Shown here piece by piece: positions 29,475 through 39,700 of a stretch of DNA of 64,000 bases; position 1 is the stretch's first letter, and the number at the start of each line of letters is the position of its first letter. The translations under genes and the position numbers were made by a program. The notes beneath the pieces were generated by a model. The model ran no database searches, was not told where the DNA came from, and worked only from the letters and a program-made list of their open reading frames with translations. Source of the stretch: Chloracidobacterium sp. (GTDB taxonomy: Bacteria > Acidobacteriota > Blastocatellia > Pyrinomonadales > Pyrinomonadaceae); assembly GCA_016706275.1 (NCBI GenBank), contig JADJJY010000002.1, positions 750,520 through 814,519 on the forward strand. The letters run 5' to 3'.

Positions 29475-29504
29475 GGGCGGGGATCCTATTGAGGTTCCCC
29501 GCCC
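29475..29504. terminator. Strong GC hairpin between 29376 and 29669
   Basis: GGGCGGGGA (29475-29483) pairs with TCCCCGCCC (29496-29504), and an inner CCT/AGG extends the stem. No clean T-run follows on the minus strand, so factor-independent termination is uncertain. The rest of the 292-bp gap holds an imperfect inverted repeat, AGCCGCGAATA with TATTCGTGGCT (about 29580-29641), related to the dispersed CACGAAT motif. Confidence 0.4.
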
Positions 29505-29668
29505 ATATTTACCAAGAGTATCATCCGCCCGGGTTAGACAGCACCATTACCGCAAATGAATAGCGTTATGAACAGAATTAGCCGCGAATACTCGTAACGC
29601 ACCAGGGACCTAAGATGGTGAGAGACGCGATATTCGTGGCTAAAGGTGGTTGTTAACTGCGGAACAGC

Positions 29669-29941
29669 CTAGAAATATATGCGGATGTATCGAAACAGGC
29701 GAACGCCGCGGTCGTTGGTGTAATAGCGTCTGAGCACACGGTAACGGCGGTGTCCGACCTGCGTGCGTCGATACTGGCCGTAGTTCCTATAGCCGTGAGC
29801 GTTCTTATGCTTTTGACGCTTGTCCTGCTTATAATACCCGTGTTTTTGCCCGTTTTGTGCCGAAACCTGGTCACCCGATGCCGGCATCCAAAAGAATGTC
29901 GCCGCGAGCAGCATAACGTTTAAGATCATTTTGTTTTTCAT
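29669..29941 (-). CDS. Small basic Tyr/Arg-rich secreted protein
   Basis: 90 residues: a signal peptide of about 28 residues (Lys-rich start, hydrophobic core, A-Q-N region), then a mature part very rich in Arg, Lys, Tyr, Gly and His with Y-R/Y-Y pairs. Not assigned to a family. Similar small basic YRR-rich exported proteins occur in Acidobacteriota, possibly cell-envelope or nucleic-acid associated. Codon use and the clear signal peptide favour a real gene. Confidence 0.65.
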   Translation of the reverse strand: MKNKMILNVMLLAATFFWMPASGDQVSAQNGQKHGYYKQDKRQKHKNAHGYRNYGQYRRTQVGHRRYRVLRRYYTNDRGVRLFRYIRIYF

Positions 29942-29973
29942 AATTTACTCCCTGCCGGTTGTCAGTTGTCGGA

Positions 29974-30022
29974 TGCACTGTTCACTTTTCACTGTTCACT
30001 GTTAACTGTTCACTATTCACTG
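29974..30022. repeat. CACTGTT-type tandem array between two genes
   Basis: Units such as CACTGTT, CACTTTT and AACTGTT repeat with a 7- to 10-nt period through the gap and into the final codons (AGT GAA TAG) of the zinc-ribbon gene. Confidence 0.55.
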
Positions 30023-30828
30023 GTCGCCGATATTTCTGTGACGCTCTGCGGGCTGAGATTCATTATGTTGTCGCCGGCGACGACTGAGACGGGTTGATTA
30101 CACAATGCGAATCCGCGTCCGACACGCGAGACGGCAAAGAGATAATACTCGTTAGGAGCGACGCCCGCGAGATTTGCGGCTCCTGTACCGCTGGTAGTGC
30201 CGGAATATTTGGCATGAGCACCGATCGCACGCATTGCGGCACGCTGAAACTCACCGTAGCGTTCAGGATAGACAGCCGCTAAACCGAGACTGCCGGCGAG
30301 CGTGTTGCCCTCGATGGGCTCGACGCGGGCTTCGGACAGGATCATCTCGACGTCTTGGTCGAGCAGATAAAACCGCGTGACGCGGGCCGGTTGTGGCGAT
30401 CCGTTGACGGGTGCGACCTTGGCATTGATGATGACCGTGCCTTTGTCAGGTAGTGGAGCATTTGGCACCGATGTCGATGTGCCCGGTACAGTAGTCGTCT
30501 GTGCCGGAACATTTGCCGGCTGCGGCTCGCTCGATCTGGCCGGCTCGGTCACGGCGGTTCGTTTCCCGGCTGTGTTGACGTTTATATTGGTGTTGCCCTG
30601 TTCGCTATTGTTTCTAACCATAAAAAAGAGCAGGCCGATGACCATGATCGCGACGACCCCCATCGCCACGAACGCCCATGGCGGTACGCCGCTCTCTCGC
30701 GGTTCGGTAACAACGACCCGTCGCTCAACGACCGGCACCGGCGTGTGGATAGGCCGCCCGCAGTTTGCACAAGCGACGGCGATATCTGAGTTTTCGTGGC
30801 CGCATTCGGGACAATTAAATAAAGACAT
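30013..30828 (-). CDS. Zinc-ribbon, single-pass membrane protein
   Basis: 271 residues. The N-terminus carries a zinc ribbon C-P-E-C-G (Cys6, Cys9) and C-A-N-C-G (Cys20, Cys23). Residues about 50-71 are one transmembrane helix, followed by a Thr/Pro/Ser-rich linker (about 75-130) and a C-terminal domain (about 131-271; T-V-I-I-N-A-K-V, F-Y-L-L-D-Q-D-V, Y-Y-L-F-A-V). Zinc ribbon inside and linker plus domain outside is the likely topology. The C-terminal domain is not recognised. TAGGAG lies upstream of the ATG. Function unknown. Confidence 0.82.
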   Translation of the reverse strand: MSLFNCPECGHENSDIAVACANCGRPIHTPVPVVERRVVVTEPRESGVPPWAFVAMGVVAIMVIGLLFFMVRNNSEQGNTNINVNTAGKRTAVTEPARSSEPQPANVPAQTTTVPGTSTSVPNAPLPDKGTVIINAKVAPVNGSPQPARVTRFYLLDQDVEMILSEARVEPIEGNTLAGSLGLAAVYPERYGEFQRAAMRAIGAHAKYSGTTSGTGAANLAGVAPNEYYLFAVSRVGRGFALCNQPVSVVAGDNIMNLSPQSVTEISATSE

Positions 30829-31021
30829 AGTAGAAAATACTCCTACATTTAAGAGTTACACACACCCGCCGCCGCTGACTGTGCGGTGGCGTACATAGGG
30901 CAAAGGGTTGGGGATGAGGGGCTTGAGAAGGAAGCCTTGAGAAGCGAGACGGAAGCTAAGAAAAAGGAGACAAGAGCATCTGCTGTCTGTTGTCTTCTAT
31001 CTCCTGTCTCCTATCTCCAAT
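30829..31021. other. Intergenic gap without recognised feature
   Basis: This 193-bp gap contains TGTCTCC/TATCTCC-type short repeats near 30987-31020 and no supported gene or clear terminator. Confidence 0.3.
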
Positions 31022-32116
31022 TTACTGTTTCGATGGCTTTACCCGCATCGGTTCCAGTTGCGGGCCATAGATCAACGGGTTGTATGCTGGCATCTTTGTC
31101 GGCATGGCGGGTTTCCATTTTATGTTGGTCACAGGAGGCGTGCCGGTAAATAATGGTAACGAGGTATCAACCGATACGACCTGGGCATAATGCTGGCATG
31201 TACCTTTAGCCGGACACTGGGCCCAGACAGCTGCAAAATCGACGCTGCGCTGCCATACCGCGGCACCGCCCTTCATATAGTCGCCGTACCATTGCTCGGC
31301 ACACTTTGGCCAGTCGCTTGCCGGATCGCACGGGATGGCTGGACGGCCCTTTGAGGTACGCTGAGGGTATTGGATATCCCAAGGGGCTGTCGAGAGCGTC
31401 GCCGGCTCGGTAAATAAGTAATTCCCCGACGTCAGCGAATATCTGGCCGGTGTCTTAAATGCCGTCTCAGGCAGTATCGTCGGGCCGGGACATTTATCTA
31501 CACACTTGGTGTTCTCCCCTTCACAAAAAGTGACTGACGCCTGTGTCTTTGCCAGCGCGGCAATGCAGAATTCACGATCCTTATTGCAGGATGCGAGGCA
31601 TTTTGCCTGTGCGTCCCATGGCTTTGGCGGCAGCGGCGGGTTGGCACCGTCGGTCTCGAGCCAATAGAGCATCGATAGGTTTGAGTCGGCATCGGGGCGC
31701 GGATCCTCGATAAATGAAAAATGCAATATCGATCCCGTCGGGCTCGCCGCACGGATGGTTTTGACCTCGGACGCGGTGTGGTCTTTGACATTTGCCGCGA
31801 CGATCTGTATGACCGCCCGTTTTTTCGTAGCGGCCTGGCCCGGCAGTTTCATCATGGTTTCGAGCGTGGGATAGGCAATGAGTACAATGTCGGGGTCTTT
31901 GGTCCGTGCGATGCTGAGGCTAAACTTATTACCATGGGTGCCGGGGTCGTGGTAGAGGCTGCAGGGCTTTTTGTCCGCGGTGATATCCATCTGCGGCTTG
32001 TCCGGCTGCGACGGGTCGGGCGGCGTTAATGACAAGCCGCGGTCATCAGATAAGCTAAGCATCACTTGATCACCGACGCACTGCGTGATGAATAGATGTT
32101 TTAGCGAAGCCGCCAT
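31022..32116 (-). CDS. C-terminal part of BNR/sialidase-like exported protein (frameshift-split)
   Basis: 364 codons continuing the 32841 gene. The first visible residues (MAASLKHLFITQC) are preceded in the same frame by D-A-G-V-T-W-Q-N-S-S, an Asp-box that links to the upstream segment once one A is restored near 32177-32179. A further degenerate Asp-box S-D-D-R-G-L-S-L follows. The second half has several Cys pairs (about 160-200: C-L-A-S-C, C-x-G-E-N-T-K-C, C-P) and is not recognised. The restored protein has about 606 residues. It resembles beta-propellers of the exo-sialidase fold, but catalytic Arg residues cannot be assigned. Confidence 0.72.
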   Translation of the reverse strand: MAASLKHLFITQCVGDQVMLSLSDDRGLSLTPPDPSQPDKPQMDITADKKPCSLYHDPGTHGNKFSLSIARTKDPDIVLIAYPTLETMMKLPGQAATKKRAVIQIVAANVKDHTASEVKTIRAASPTGSILHFSFIEDPRPDADSNLSMLYWLETDGANPPLPPKPWDAQAKCLASCNKDREFCIAALAKTQASVTFCEGENTKCVDKCPGPTILPETAFKTPARYSLTSGNYLFTEPATLSTAPWDIQYPQRTSKGRPAIPCDPASDWPKCAEQWYGDYMKGGAAVWQRSVDFAAVWAQCPAKGTCQHYAQVVSVDTSLPLFTGTPPVTNIKWKPAMPTKMPAYNPLIYGPQLEPMRVKPSKQ

Positions 32117-32841
32117 AGCCGCCGGGGTCCAGCCCTCGAGCCGGATAGACGAATTCTGCCAGGTAACGCCCGCGTCTTTGTTACGAACAGAACTACGGGA
32201 TCGTCATCTACTGATCCGTCGGTATTTTTTCGACTGCAAAGCGTCGTCATAAATGCCCACGGCCCCTCGTGCATCGGATATGGATAGGCGTACAACTCGG
32301 GCCGGTCAAATCCGCCGACGCCCGGCGGCGATTTGGCACAGTAGCCCATTTTCCTAAAACCCGCTTTGTTTATTGCTCCGACCTTGTTCGAATCCAGAGC
32401 CGTCGCGGTGTCCCACGTCTGGCCATCGGTCGACCGCCACATCACCTGCGCGGACGCCCCGTTGGAATAGACCTTACCCGGCGCCGATAACAGAAACCGC
32501 CCGTCCTGCAGCCGGACGATCTGGGTATCATTTCCGTAGCCGCTAAAGACACGCAAACCGGAGGGACGATCTGTGACGATGCCGGCGGGAAACCTGGCAT
32601 TGAAGTTAATGTATGTGGCAAGGCCGGGCTCTCTCCCGCTGGATATGACGACGTGCCGCCCGCTGATCGCCGCCATCAGCTCAGGTTCGCCGTATTGGGG
32701 TACCTCGACCGGCGCCGGGCTCAGCATCCGGATCAGACTCTGGTTGACTATTTGGGCGGTTGACGTTGTCGATGCCGACACTAACAATGCAAGAATAACC
32801 GCTAACATCCTCGTACGGGGCGCTATTTTGGACTCAAACAT
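32101..32841 (-). CDS. N-terminal part of BNR/sialidase-like exported protein (frameshift-split)
   Basis: Start ATG at 32841 chosen because AGGGGGA lies 9 nt upstream and a signal peptide (F-E-S-K-I-A-P-R-T-R then a hydrophobic core ending S-T-A-Q) follows. The longer frame to 32958 would bury it. The segment has one Asp-box (W-R-S-T-D-G-Q-T-W-D) and ends in an out-of-frame tail after V-V-L-F-V-T-K. A single missing base in an A run (32177-32179 on the plus strand) separates it from the downstream segment. Confidence 0.75.
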   Translation of the reverse strand: MFESKIAPRTRMLAVILALLVSASTTSTAQIVNQSLIRMLSPAPVEVPQYGEPELMAAISGRHVVISSGREPGLATYINFNARFPAGIVTDRPSGLRVFSGYGNDTQIVRLQDGRFLLSAPGKVYSNGASAQVMWRSTDGQTWDTATALDSNKVGAINKAGFRKMGYCAKSPPGVGGFDRPELYAYPYPMHEGPWAFMTTLCSRKNTDGSVDDDPVVLFVTKTRALPGRIRLSGSRAGPRRLWRLR

Positions 32842-33054
32842 AACTGGTTTCCCCCTGTTGAACTGGTGTGGACAAATAGAAACGGCAAAGTTGACCGGCG
32901 AGCCGACCGACCCCGCGCCATCCAACAAGTTATGTGGGGAATAGTAAACCAAAACCATTAATGAGACAAATGCGTTTGCCGTTCAAAAAAGGCGGACAGC
33001 AATGAGCCATCCGCCTGTTTAGAGGTAAATGAGGCGCAATTTCCCGCGAACTGC
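32842..33054. other. Gap between LamG gene and BNR gene
   Basis: An imperfect GC-rich stem, GGCGGA with TCCGCC (about 32990-33014), follows the stop of the LamG gene on the minus-strand side of the gap. It could be a terminator-like hairpin. Nothing else is recognised. Confidence 0.3.
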
Positions 33055-36000
33055 TTACTGCTCGCGGCCGGTGCCGCTCGAACCAATGAAATCAGCATCC
33101 GTGACATTGTCGTTAAGCGTTATCACCCGGGTCGGTTGGGCAAAGGTGAAACGCCGCGAGCGGACGGTGACGATATAGGTCTCGCCGGCGTTCAGGCCGT
33201 CGACAACGTATCGGCCGAGGTTGCCGGTCGCCACGTTGCGTACATCGCCGCCGGTTCCGGTCACGGTCACAAACGCCCCGCGGATGCCGCGCCCCTCGGC
33301 GGTCACGACACGCCCCGCTATGGATAGTTCGGCAGCGGTCGGGGCCGTCGTTACGATCGCGAACGGGGAGAGCGATGTGAGGCCAACCGCGCAGAGGGGA
33401 CGGGTACGCTGACGATGCGACGTGACATCAACCCAGCCTCCATTTTCGAGGTGCAAGATGCGCAATGTTGCGAACTCGGTTGTGGTAAATGAAGGCAGGT
33501 GAAAGCACAACGTTAGCGGATCCGTATATTGTGCGCTCGTGGCGATGTCGTATGTCAGCCCGAGCGTTCGCAGAGGCAGGGGCGGCAACACCACCGGATC
33601 GAGCGGTATCTCGTGCGTAACTCCGTTTGCCGTGACCGACGGGAAACTTACGGTCGCATCACCGATAGTTACATTTGTCACAACGGCTGACCGTTTTGTC
33701 CCGCGGGCCCTCATCCCCGGCACCAGCGTTGCTTCCTGTTTTAGCTTGCCGGCGAACCCGGCGTTGTATATCGACTGGACCTCGGTAAGGGTCAAAGCCC
33801 GGTCGTACAGCGCGATCTCGTCCATCAATCCGTTGAACGGAGTTCCTCCATAATTGGTTGTAAATCCGATCCTGAAAGGGTTGGGTGATGAGCTGATAAC
33901 GCCGCGCGGCGTCGTGCCTTTGAGTACGCCATCGATGTAGACGGAGATCTGCGACGCGTTGGCAGAAACCGCCAAATGGTGCCACGCATTTGGAGTGACG
34001 GACTGATCGCTTTCCCAATTATAGCTTGGTGCCCAGCCGTCCGTTCCTTCGAGACGTATCTTCTGGTCGTGAAGCCTAATGTCCCACCCCGTCCCGCCGT
34101 CGGGATATGACTTGCCGATCACGTAGGCTCCGTTGCCCACGTTACTGGATCTCATCCAAAGCTCGATCGAGAATGGGTCACCCCCGAAGCTGCCGATGTT
34201 TCCGGCAACCTCAAGATAGTCATCTATACCGTCAAAATTAAATGCCTGGCCGACCTTGCCGACGCGGAAGTTCGCTCCGTTGTATAGCAACGCATTGTAT
34301 CCGGTGCTTGTGAGCGTGCGCCCGTCACCGTCACCCGCCCACCAACTGATCTGGCCGCTCGGCGGAGTGGCCGCTGTCGGTTTGCACTTTCCGGCGCTGC
34401 CGGCATTGACTATCCGTTGGATCTCCTCAGCCGTTAATGCCCGGTCAAGTAGCTCGACCTCGTCCATTAAGCCGCCAAACCTATACGCCGGCGATACCCG
34501 ATATCCCAAGTAAAGATCAGAGTTCGTTCTAGGAGTAAACGAACCAAGATTTGTGGGACCGGCAACGATCGAGCCATTGCGGTAAAGCGTGGCAATACCG
34601 CTTGCCTTATCGTATGTCATTGCAACGTGCTGCCACTCGTTAGGTGCGATGACACCGCCTGCGGACTGCAGTACGTGGAAATTTCCGCCCGTGTCCGTTA
34701 AATTTATGTACAGATTGCCAGGAACCTCAGACCCGCCGAGCCAGAAATGAGCGCCGGTGACGCCGGAACCCCACTCCGCGAGCGGGTTGTTGGTTACCGT
34801 TGTTGGCTTGATCCACATGTCGATCGTCATTCCGCTGCGGACACCAACGTCCAGACCTGAAGATGCAGGAATGCGTATGTCCGCCGAACTGCCGTCAAAG
34901 TTGAATCCTTGGGCGACCTTTCCTGCCGTAAACGTCAGAGCGCCTTCGGCAATACCATTGTCAAAACCGCGGATATCGGACGCGATCCCGTCGCCGGACC
35001 ACCACGACGCCAAGCCGACCGGTGCGGGTGTGCATGTGCTGCAGAAACCGGCTCCTCTGGCATTGTGGATCGCCTGAATTTCAGCTCCTGAGAGAGAGCG
35101 GTTGAAAACAGAGACCTCGTCAAGCGCCCCATTCAAGAACCACCCATGGTACCCATAACTACCGAGTTTAAGATTTTGGGTAGAAACAAAAATGTCGCCC
35201 GATTTGCTGACCGAACCCTCGTTTATGCCATTGATATACAGCTTCATGTCAGAGCCGTCATACGTTCCTGCAAAATGGTACCAGGTGTCTGTTGTAAGAG
35301 TGGTCGTCGAACAAAGATCGGTCAGACCGGCAAGTGTTCCATCCGTCGAAATTCTGAAACATACCCTGTTATTTCCGCCAATTTCAGCTCCATACGCGAT
35401 GGTGTTAGAACCTTCGGGCCCAAACTTATTGACGAGTTCATGGATCCTATTTAACTGATTTATTTTGAACCAGAACGACATCGAGATCCGCGTGACATCG
35501 AGACTTGGCGAATCAGGAATTTCTACATAGTCATCGACGCCGTCAAAGCTAAATGCCTGACCGAGGATACCCGAGGTGAACGTTGTGCCATTTGTCAGAA
35601 CACCATTGTTGCGGCCCAGTGAATCAAAAGGATTATTCTCTGCCGCCCACATCGAGACCATACCGCTTGGTGGAGGTGCACAAGCAGGACATATACCGGC
35701 TGAACCAGCGTCATAGATTGCGAGCAGTTCTGTTCCGGATAAAGCTCGGCCAGCGATCATTGGCTCATCGATCAAACCTGAGTAAAATTGTTGCCCAACA
35801 TCATCGCTGCCGATCTTTACGTGCGACGAGGTATTAGCTACTGTGTGATGCCCCACACCGGCTGCCCCGACAGGCTGGCCATTTACGTATAACGAGATCG
35901 CGTTATCGTCGTAGGTACAAGCAATGTAGGTCCATTCGCCGGGGTTCACCCGCCCACCGGTATGGCTAAACTGCGCCCACGGTCCACCGGCTTGATTAAA

Positions 36001-36462
36001 TCCGCACCAGATCTGGTTTTGCCCGCTGATGTTAGTGATGGCCATTTGAAATCCATTGAGATTCGAAAGCCCGCCGACCTTTGAGATGACAAGAGCACCG
36101 TTTGGATACGCCGGCACTACGGTTGGATTTACCCATGCGGCAAGCGTGAACTGATTAGTGACATCAAGAGAATCGCTGTCAGGTATATCAACTGCGGCTG
36201 TCGTTCCGTTAAAACTGAATGCCTGGCCGACCTTGCCGGGAGCGTATGTCGCCCCGCCGATCAGAGAACCGTTATTTGTTCCAACTGAGTCGTTTGTATT
36301 GCCCTCGCCCCGCCACCACGAGATCGTCCCACTCGGTTGAGCAACGCATACCGGTTGCGGCGGCATACCTGCGGCCGTGACCAAAATAATTGTAGTTGTG
36401 ATTATTGTATAAAGAGCGATCCGGCCGATGCGGGATCGTGACCAAATATGATTACTTAATAT
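33055..36462 (-). CDS. Second four-LamG secreted protein, start codon apparently ATA
   Basis: About 1135 residues. Four LamG modules (roughly 35-250, 251-465, 466-690, 691-905), each with the closing I/M-D-E-x-x-x-x-x-R-A-L signature, then a ZU5-like domain and the carboxypeptidase-regulatory-like C-terminus ending TGREQ. The start aligns with the 20183 gene. There the leader GTAGGACGCG is followed by ATG CTA; here GTAGGACGCT is followed by ATA TTA, with N-H-I-W conserved next. The nearest conventional start in frame is TTG at 36384, which would remove most of the signal peptide. Initiation at ATA is thus inferred and expression may be low. The 3' end is nearly identical to that of the 16752 gene. 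Confidence 0.85.
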   Translation of the reverse strand: MLSNHIWSRSRIGRIALYTIITTTIILVTAAGMPPQPVCVAQPSGTISWWRGEGNTNDSVGTNNGSLIGGATYAPGKVGQAFSFNGTTAAVDIPDSDSLDVTNQFTLAAWVNPTVVPAYPNGALVISKVGGLSNLNGFQMAITNISGQNQIWCGFNQAGGPWAQFSHTGGRVNPGEWTYIACTYDDNAISLYVNGQPVGAAGVGHHTVANTSSHVKIGSDDVGQQFYSGLIDEPMIAGRALSGTELLAIYDAGSAGICPACAPPPSGMVSMWAAENNPFDSLGRNNGVLTNGTTFTSGILGQAFSFDGVDDYVEIPDSPSLDVTRISMSFWFKINQLNRIHELVNKFGPEGSNTIAYGAEIGGNNRVCFRISTDGTLAGLTDLCSTTTLTTDTWYHFAGTYDGSDMKLYINGINEGSVSKSGDIFVSTQNLKLGSYGYHGWFLNGALDEVSVFNRSLSGAEIQAIHNARGAGFCSTCTPAPVGLASWWSGDGIASDIRGFDNGIAEGALTFTAGKVAQGFNFDGSSADIRIPASSGLDVGVRSGMTIDMWIKPTTVTNNPLAEWGSGVTGAHFWLGGSEVPGNLYINLTDTGGNFHVLQSAGGVIAPNEWQHVAMTYDKASGIATLYRNGSIVAGPTNLGSFTPRTNSDLYLGYRVSPAYRFGGLMDEVELLDRALTAEEIQRIVNAGSAGKCKPTAATPPSGQISWWAGDGDGRTLTSTGYNALLYNGANFRVGKVGQAFNFDGIDDYLEVAGNIGSFGGDPFSIELWMRSSNVGNGAYVIGKSYPDGGTGWDIRLHDQKIRLEGTDGWAPSYNWESDQSVTPNAWHHLAVSANASQISVYIDGVLKGTTPRGVISSSPNPFRIGFTTNYGGTPFNGLMDEIALYDRALTLTEVQSIYNAGFAGKLKQEATLVPGMRARGTKRSAVVTNVTIGDATVSFPSVTANGVTHEIPLDPVVLPPLPLRTLGLTYDIATSAQYTDPLTLCFHLPSFTTTEFATLRILHLENGGWVDVTSHRQRTRPLCAVGLTSLSPFAIVTTAPTAAELSIAGRVVTAEGRGIRGAFVTVTGTGGDVRNVATGNLGRYVVDGLNAGETYIVTVRSRRFTFAQPTRVITLNDNVTDADFIGSSGTGREQ

Positions 36463-36610
36463 AGCGTCCTACACCTCCTACCTATTCCGCGCCGTGTCGG
36501 GCAAAAGGTGTATGGAAAACGCTGCTTCGTGCCTACGAAGTAGTGCACGGTTTGCCTGTTCTACAATAGATCCCGGCGTGTCGAACCTAATTTCAGCTTA
36601 TACCTGTCAA
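36463..36610 (-). promoter_or_regulatory. Conserved 5' leader with RBS-sequestering helix (copy B)
   Basis: Nearly identical to copy A over about 145 nt. AGGTGTA of the ribosome site and its upstream complement UACACCU are retained, as are the CGUGC/GCACG hairpin, GGCAAACC and TTGACAGG-TATAAG. It precedes the gene whose start has changed to ATA. Confidence 0.6.
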
Positions 36611-36620
36611 GACCGCGCAC

Positions 36621-36636
36621 AGTGACGCTAGTCACA
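36621..36636. promoter_or_regulatory. CRP/FNR-like operator (copy B)
   Basis: AGTGA-CGCTAG-TCACA, the same half sites and position relative to TTGACA as copy A. The spacer CGCTAG is shared with copy C. Confidence 0.5.
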
Positions 36637-36650
36637 ATTACAATTAAAAG

Positions 36651-36685
36651 AAAAAAGGCTGCGACCATTACGATCGCAGCCTTTT
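36651..36685 (-). terminator. GGCTGCGA-type terminator hairpin (copy 2)
   Basis: Same 10-bp stem and 5-nt loop as copy 1, with a run of six T on the minus strand. It lies 32 nt after the stop of the 36717 gene. A smaller CAAGCGG/CCGCTTG hairpin sits between. Confidence 0.85.
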
Positions 36686-36716
36686 ATTTTATGCAAGCGG
36701 GATATCCGCTTGGCGG

Positions 36717-39700
36717 TTATTGCTCGCGTGTCGTCGTCGGTGTGCTGATGAAATCAGCGTCCGCGACGTTGTCGTTAAGCGTGATGACACGGCTCGGCTC
36801 TGTAAAGAAGAACCGTCGTGAACGCACTGTAACCACATACGTCTCACCTGCTGTCAGTCCCGGGACAGTGTATCGTCCGTTGACGCCGGTCATGACGTTG
36901 ATCGGCGACACAAGCGAATTGCCCGTGACCGTCACAACCGCACCGCGAATGCCGCGGCCTGTATCGGTCAACACACGTCCGCCGATCGAGACATCAGCCG
37001 ATGTCGGAGCCAGGAACTCGAGTCCCCATCCGCCGGCGATACGTCCGACTGCAAAATTAGCAGCGTCGTCGCCGATCGGCCTCAGCTGGCCCGCGTCGTC
37101 GCGGACATAGAGGCTCCATGTGCCATTTGGATTGGTCAGGCCAAAGCCCGTGCCGCCCGAACCAAACATCGTCTGTGCGAGCGTATTAGGCGTTGAACAG
37201 TTTGGCGTGACATACGGACCGCCTGGTGCTGTCGGAGCGAAAACACTATTGCTTTCACAAACCGTCGGCAAGAACTGCCCCGTCGTCCAAGCACCCGAAT
37301 CAAGCAGATGGCCACCCGCAAAGTCGCTAAACGTCAGCGTCACAGGTGCCGCCGGATCGATCGGGAACGGTCCGCCGGTGTCCGCAACGAGCAGATATTT
37401 CTGTCCGAGCGGGCCGACCAGCAGCACGTCCATATTGTCCGGGCTGGCGTGCGATATGTCATACAGCGTCACCCGCATCGTACCGACGATATTCGGTGCT
37501 CCCGCCACAACGATCTGTGACGGATACGGATTTGCAGTCGTCGCAAAGTTCATATCGATCGACGTATGAACCGGCGACTGCAAGAACTGCGACGCCGTGT
37601 CGTTGATATTCAAAACGGCCGTTGTCCGAGCGCCGCCCCCATTATCGGCGACCGGCGGCACCGGCGGTGTCAGTTGCAAACCGATCGTTTCATCTGGGAT
37701 CTCAGGCGGTGCACTCGTATCGCCGCAGATCTTGACCGTCACGATCTTTTCGGTATCGTTGGCGACAAATGTTACGAGTTGGTTGGTCACCGTCTCATAA
37801 TCTACGCCCGCCGTGCCACATGTACCTGTTGCTCCAGGCGTAGCCGTACCGCCCGCGACGGTTGAGAAGTTGATCGACGAAATGCCCAACGTGCCACCCG
37901 AACGGGTTATAAGGATCTGAGCCGTCTGCGATTCGTCCTCACGATAGAGCGGCGAGCTAAACTGCATCAGTGCCTCTACTGCGTCGGTGTCGGTCGCCGA
38001 GTTGTTCATTGTGTCGGGGTCGACAGTACCTGCAGGTGGTGAGACCGCCGCCGTGTTTGAGATGGTGGGACCAACACCCGGCGAAACCGTCCCACTGGCC
38101 GTATAGGTGACCGTCTGGCCCGGTGCCAGAGCGACCGTGTTGTCGTTTATATTGCCGACGCCTGACGCCGCGCACGTGCCCGTGCCGGAACACGTCCAGG
38201 TGACGCCGGTGACGTCAGCCGGGAATATGTCCGTGACCACCGCCCCGGCTACCGCGTTCGGTCCGCCGTTTGACGCAACGATGACATATGTCACCGGGCC
38301 GCCCGGTATGACCGAAGACACGTTGTCGGTTTTGGTTATGGCAAGATTTGCCTGCGGCACGACGATGATATTAGTACATATTGGCCCACTGTTATCCAGC
38401 TCTGAACAAGCCGTTCCTGACAATCCACTCGTCGAAGTAAATAGTGACTGTGCGACGCCGAGCGTGGTCATGAGCGGTGTCGGGGAGATCGTTCCCTCCG
38501 TAGCGGTAAACGCGACAAATACATTGGGGATAGTTCCCGACGCCGCCATATTGACGTTTGCCGAATTAAACCGCAGATCCGCCGTTATGTCTGACGTTCC
38601 GCCCTGAATAATATTCGTCGGAGATGCCGTCGTACGGAGAACTATCCACGGAGTAAATGCGACATTTCCAGTGACGGGACCGCATCCGGCATTGTTTGGC
38701 CCGGCGTTGCAGCCCCACCAATTATTCTCAGCCGCGAGCGTTCCGGCCGCTCCGTTGCTGATACTCGCGTTGTTGCTAAAAAAGCGATTAAAGTGAACGC
38801 CGATCGGCTGGCCCGTGATATTGGCGCCGGGATCATTAGGCACCCCTCTGATGCCCACGCCGACGTGAGAATTCTTAAATGTATTCCCGGTAATATTGAC
38901 CGGTGACGTGACCGCGGGTTCGTAGAACCGAACACCCGCTCCCCAAGTCGGTACGTTTACCGGATCGGGGTTGGTGATGGTATTAAAGAGGTTATCTCTA
39001 ATATTGAGGTTACCCGAATCGTGAACCACCAGAATGCCGTAGTACTGGACATTGACAAACTGGTTTCCCGAGATCGTTCCCGAGATCTTATCCAGATTAA
39101 GGGCACCTGCCGCAACATTTATCCAAACATTATTTGTGATGGACACCGGCGACCGGTTCGTACCAACGTTGGTGCCGACGGCGATAACGTCCTCCGTCAG
39201 AGCCGACGTGATATCGACAAAACGGTTGTCGTCGATCGTCAGGTTCGGCGTTTCGAAATACATACCCGGGTCATGCGACGCGGTAAATATATTTTTCTTG
39301 AGGCTGATCGAGTTGTTTGGCGCGTAGGCATTAATTGCCGCCGCTGTGCCGTCAAACTTAAGCCCCTCGATCGTCACGGTAAACGTTGAAACGTCGAGCC
39401 GGAACACGCCGTTCGGCGACATGCTCGTGCCCTGGCTCGTAACGACTGCCTCGGCAACCCGTGAGCCCGTGTTTGGGCTAATCGCTGCGTTCGGTCCCGT
39501 AACCCTTACCGACTTGGTAAGGTTGATCGTATTGTTGCTTTCCGAATACGTACCGGCGTTAACAATGACCTGTCCGCCGTCGGCGACACCGTTGACGCCG
39601 CCCTGAATGGTGGCAAAGGCGTCATAGCCGATCGAGGTTGCCGGCCCCGCACCGTCCGGATCGGTCCCGGGTGTGCCGGTAAAGGCCGGATCTACATAAA

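Noticed and set aside
29377..29668. Small gene in the gap before the GNAT gene
   Set aside because: Short frames overlap a strong hairpin and an inverted repeat, with no ribosome site or conserved composition.
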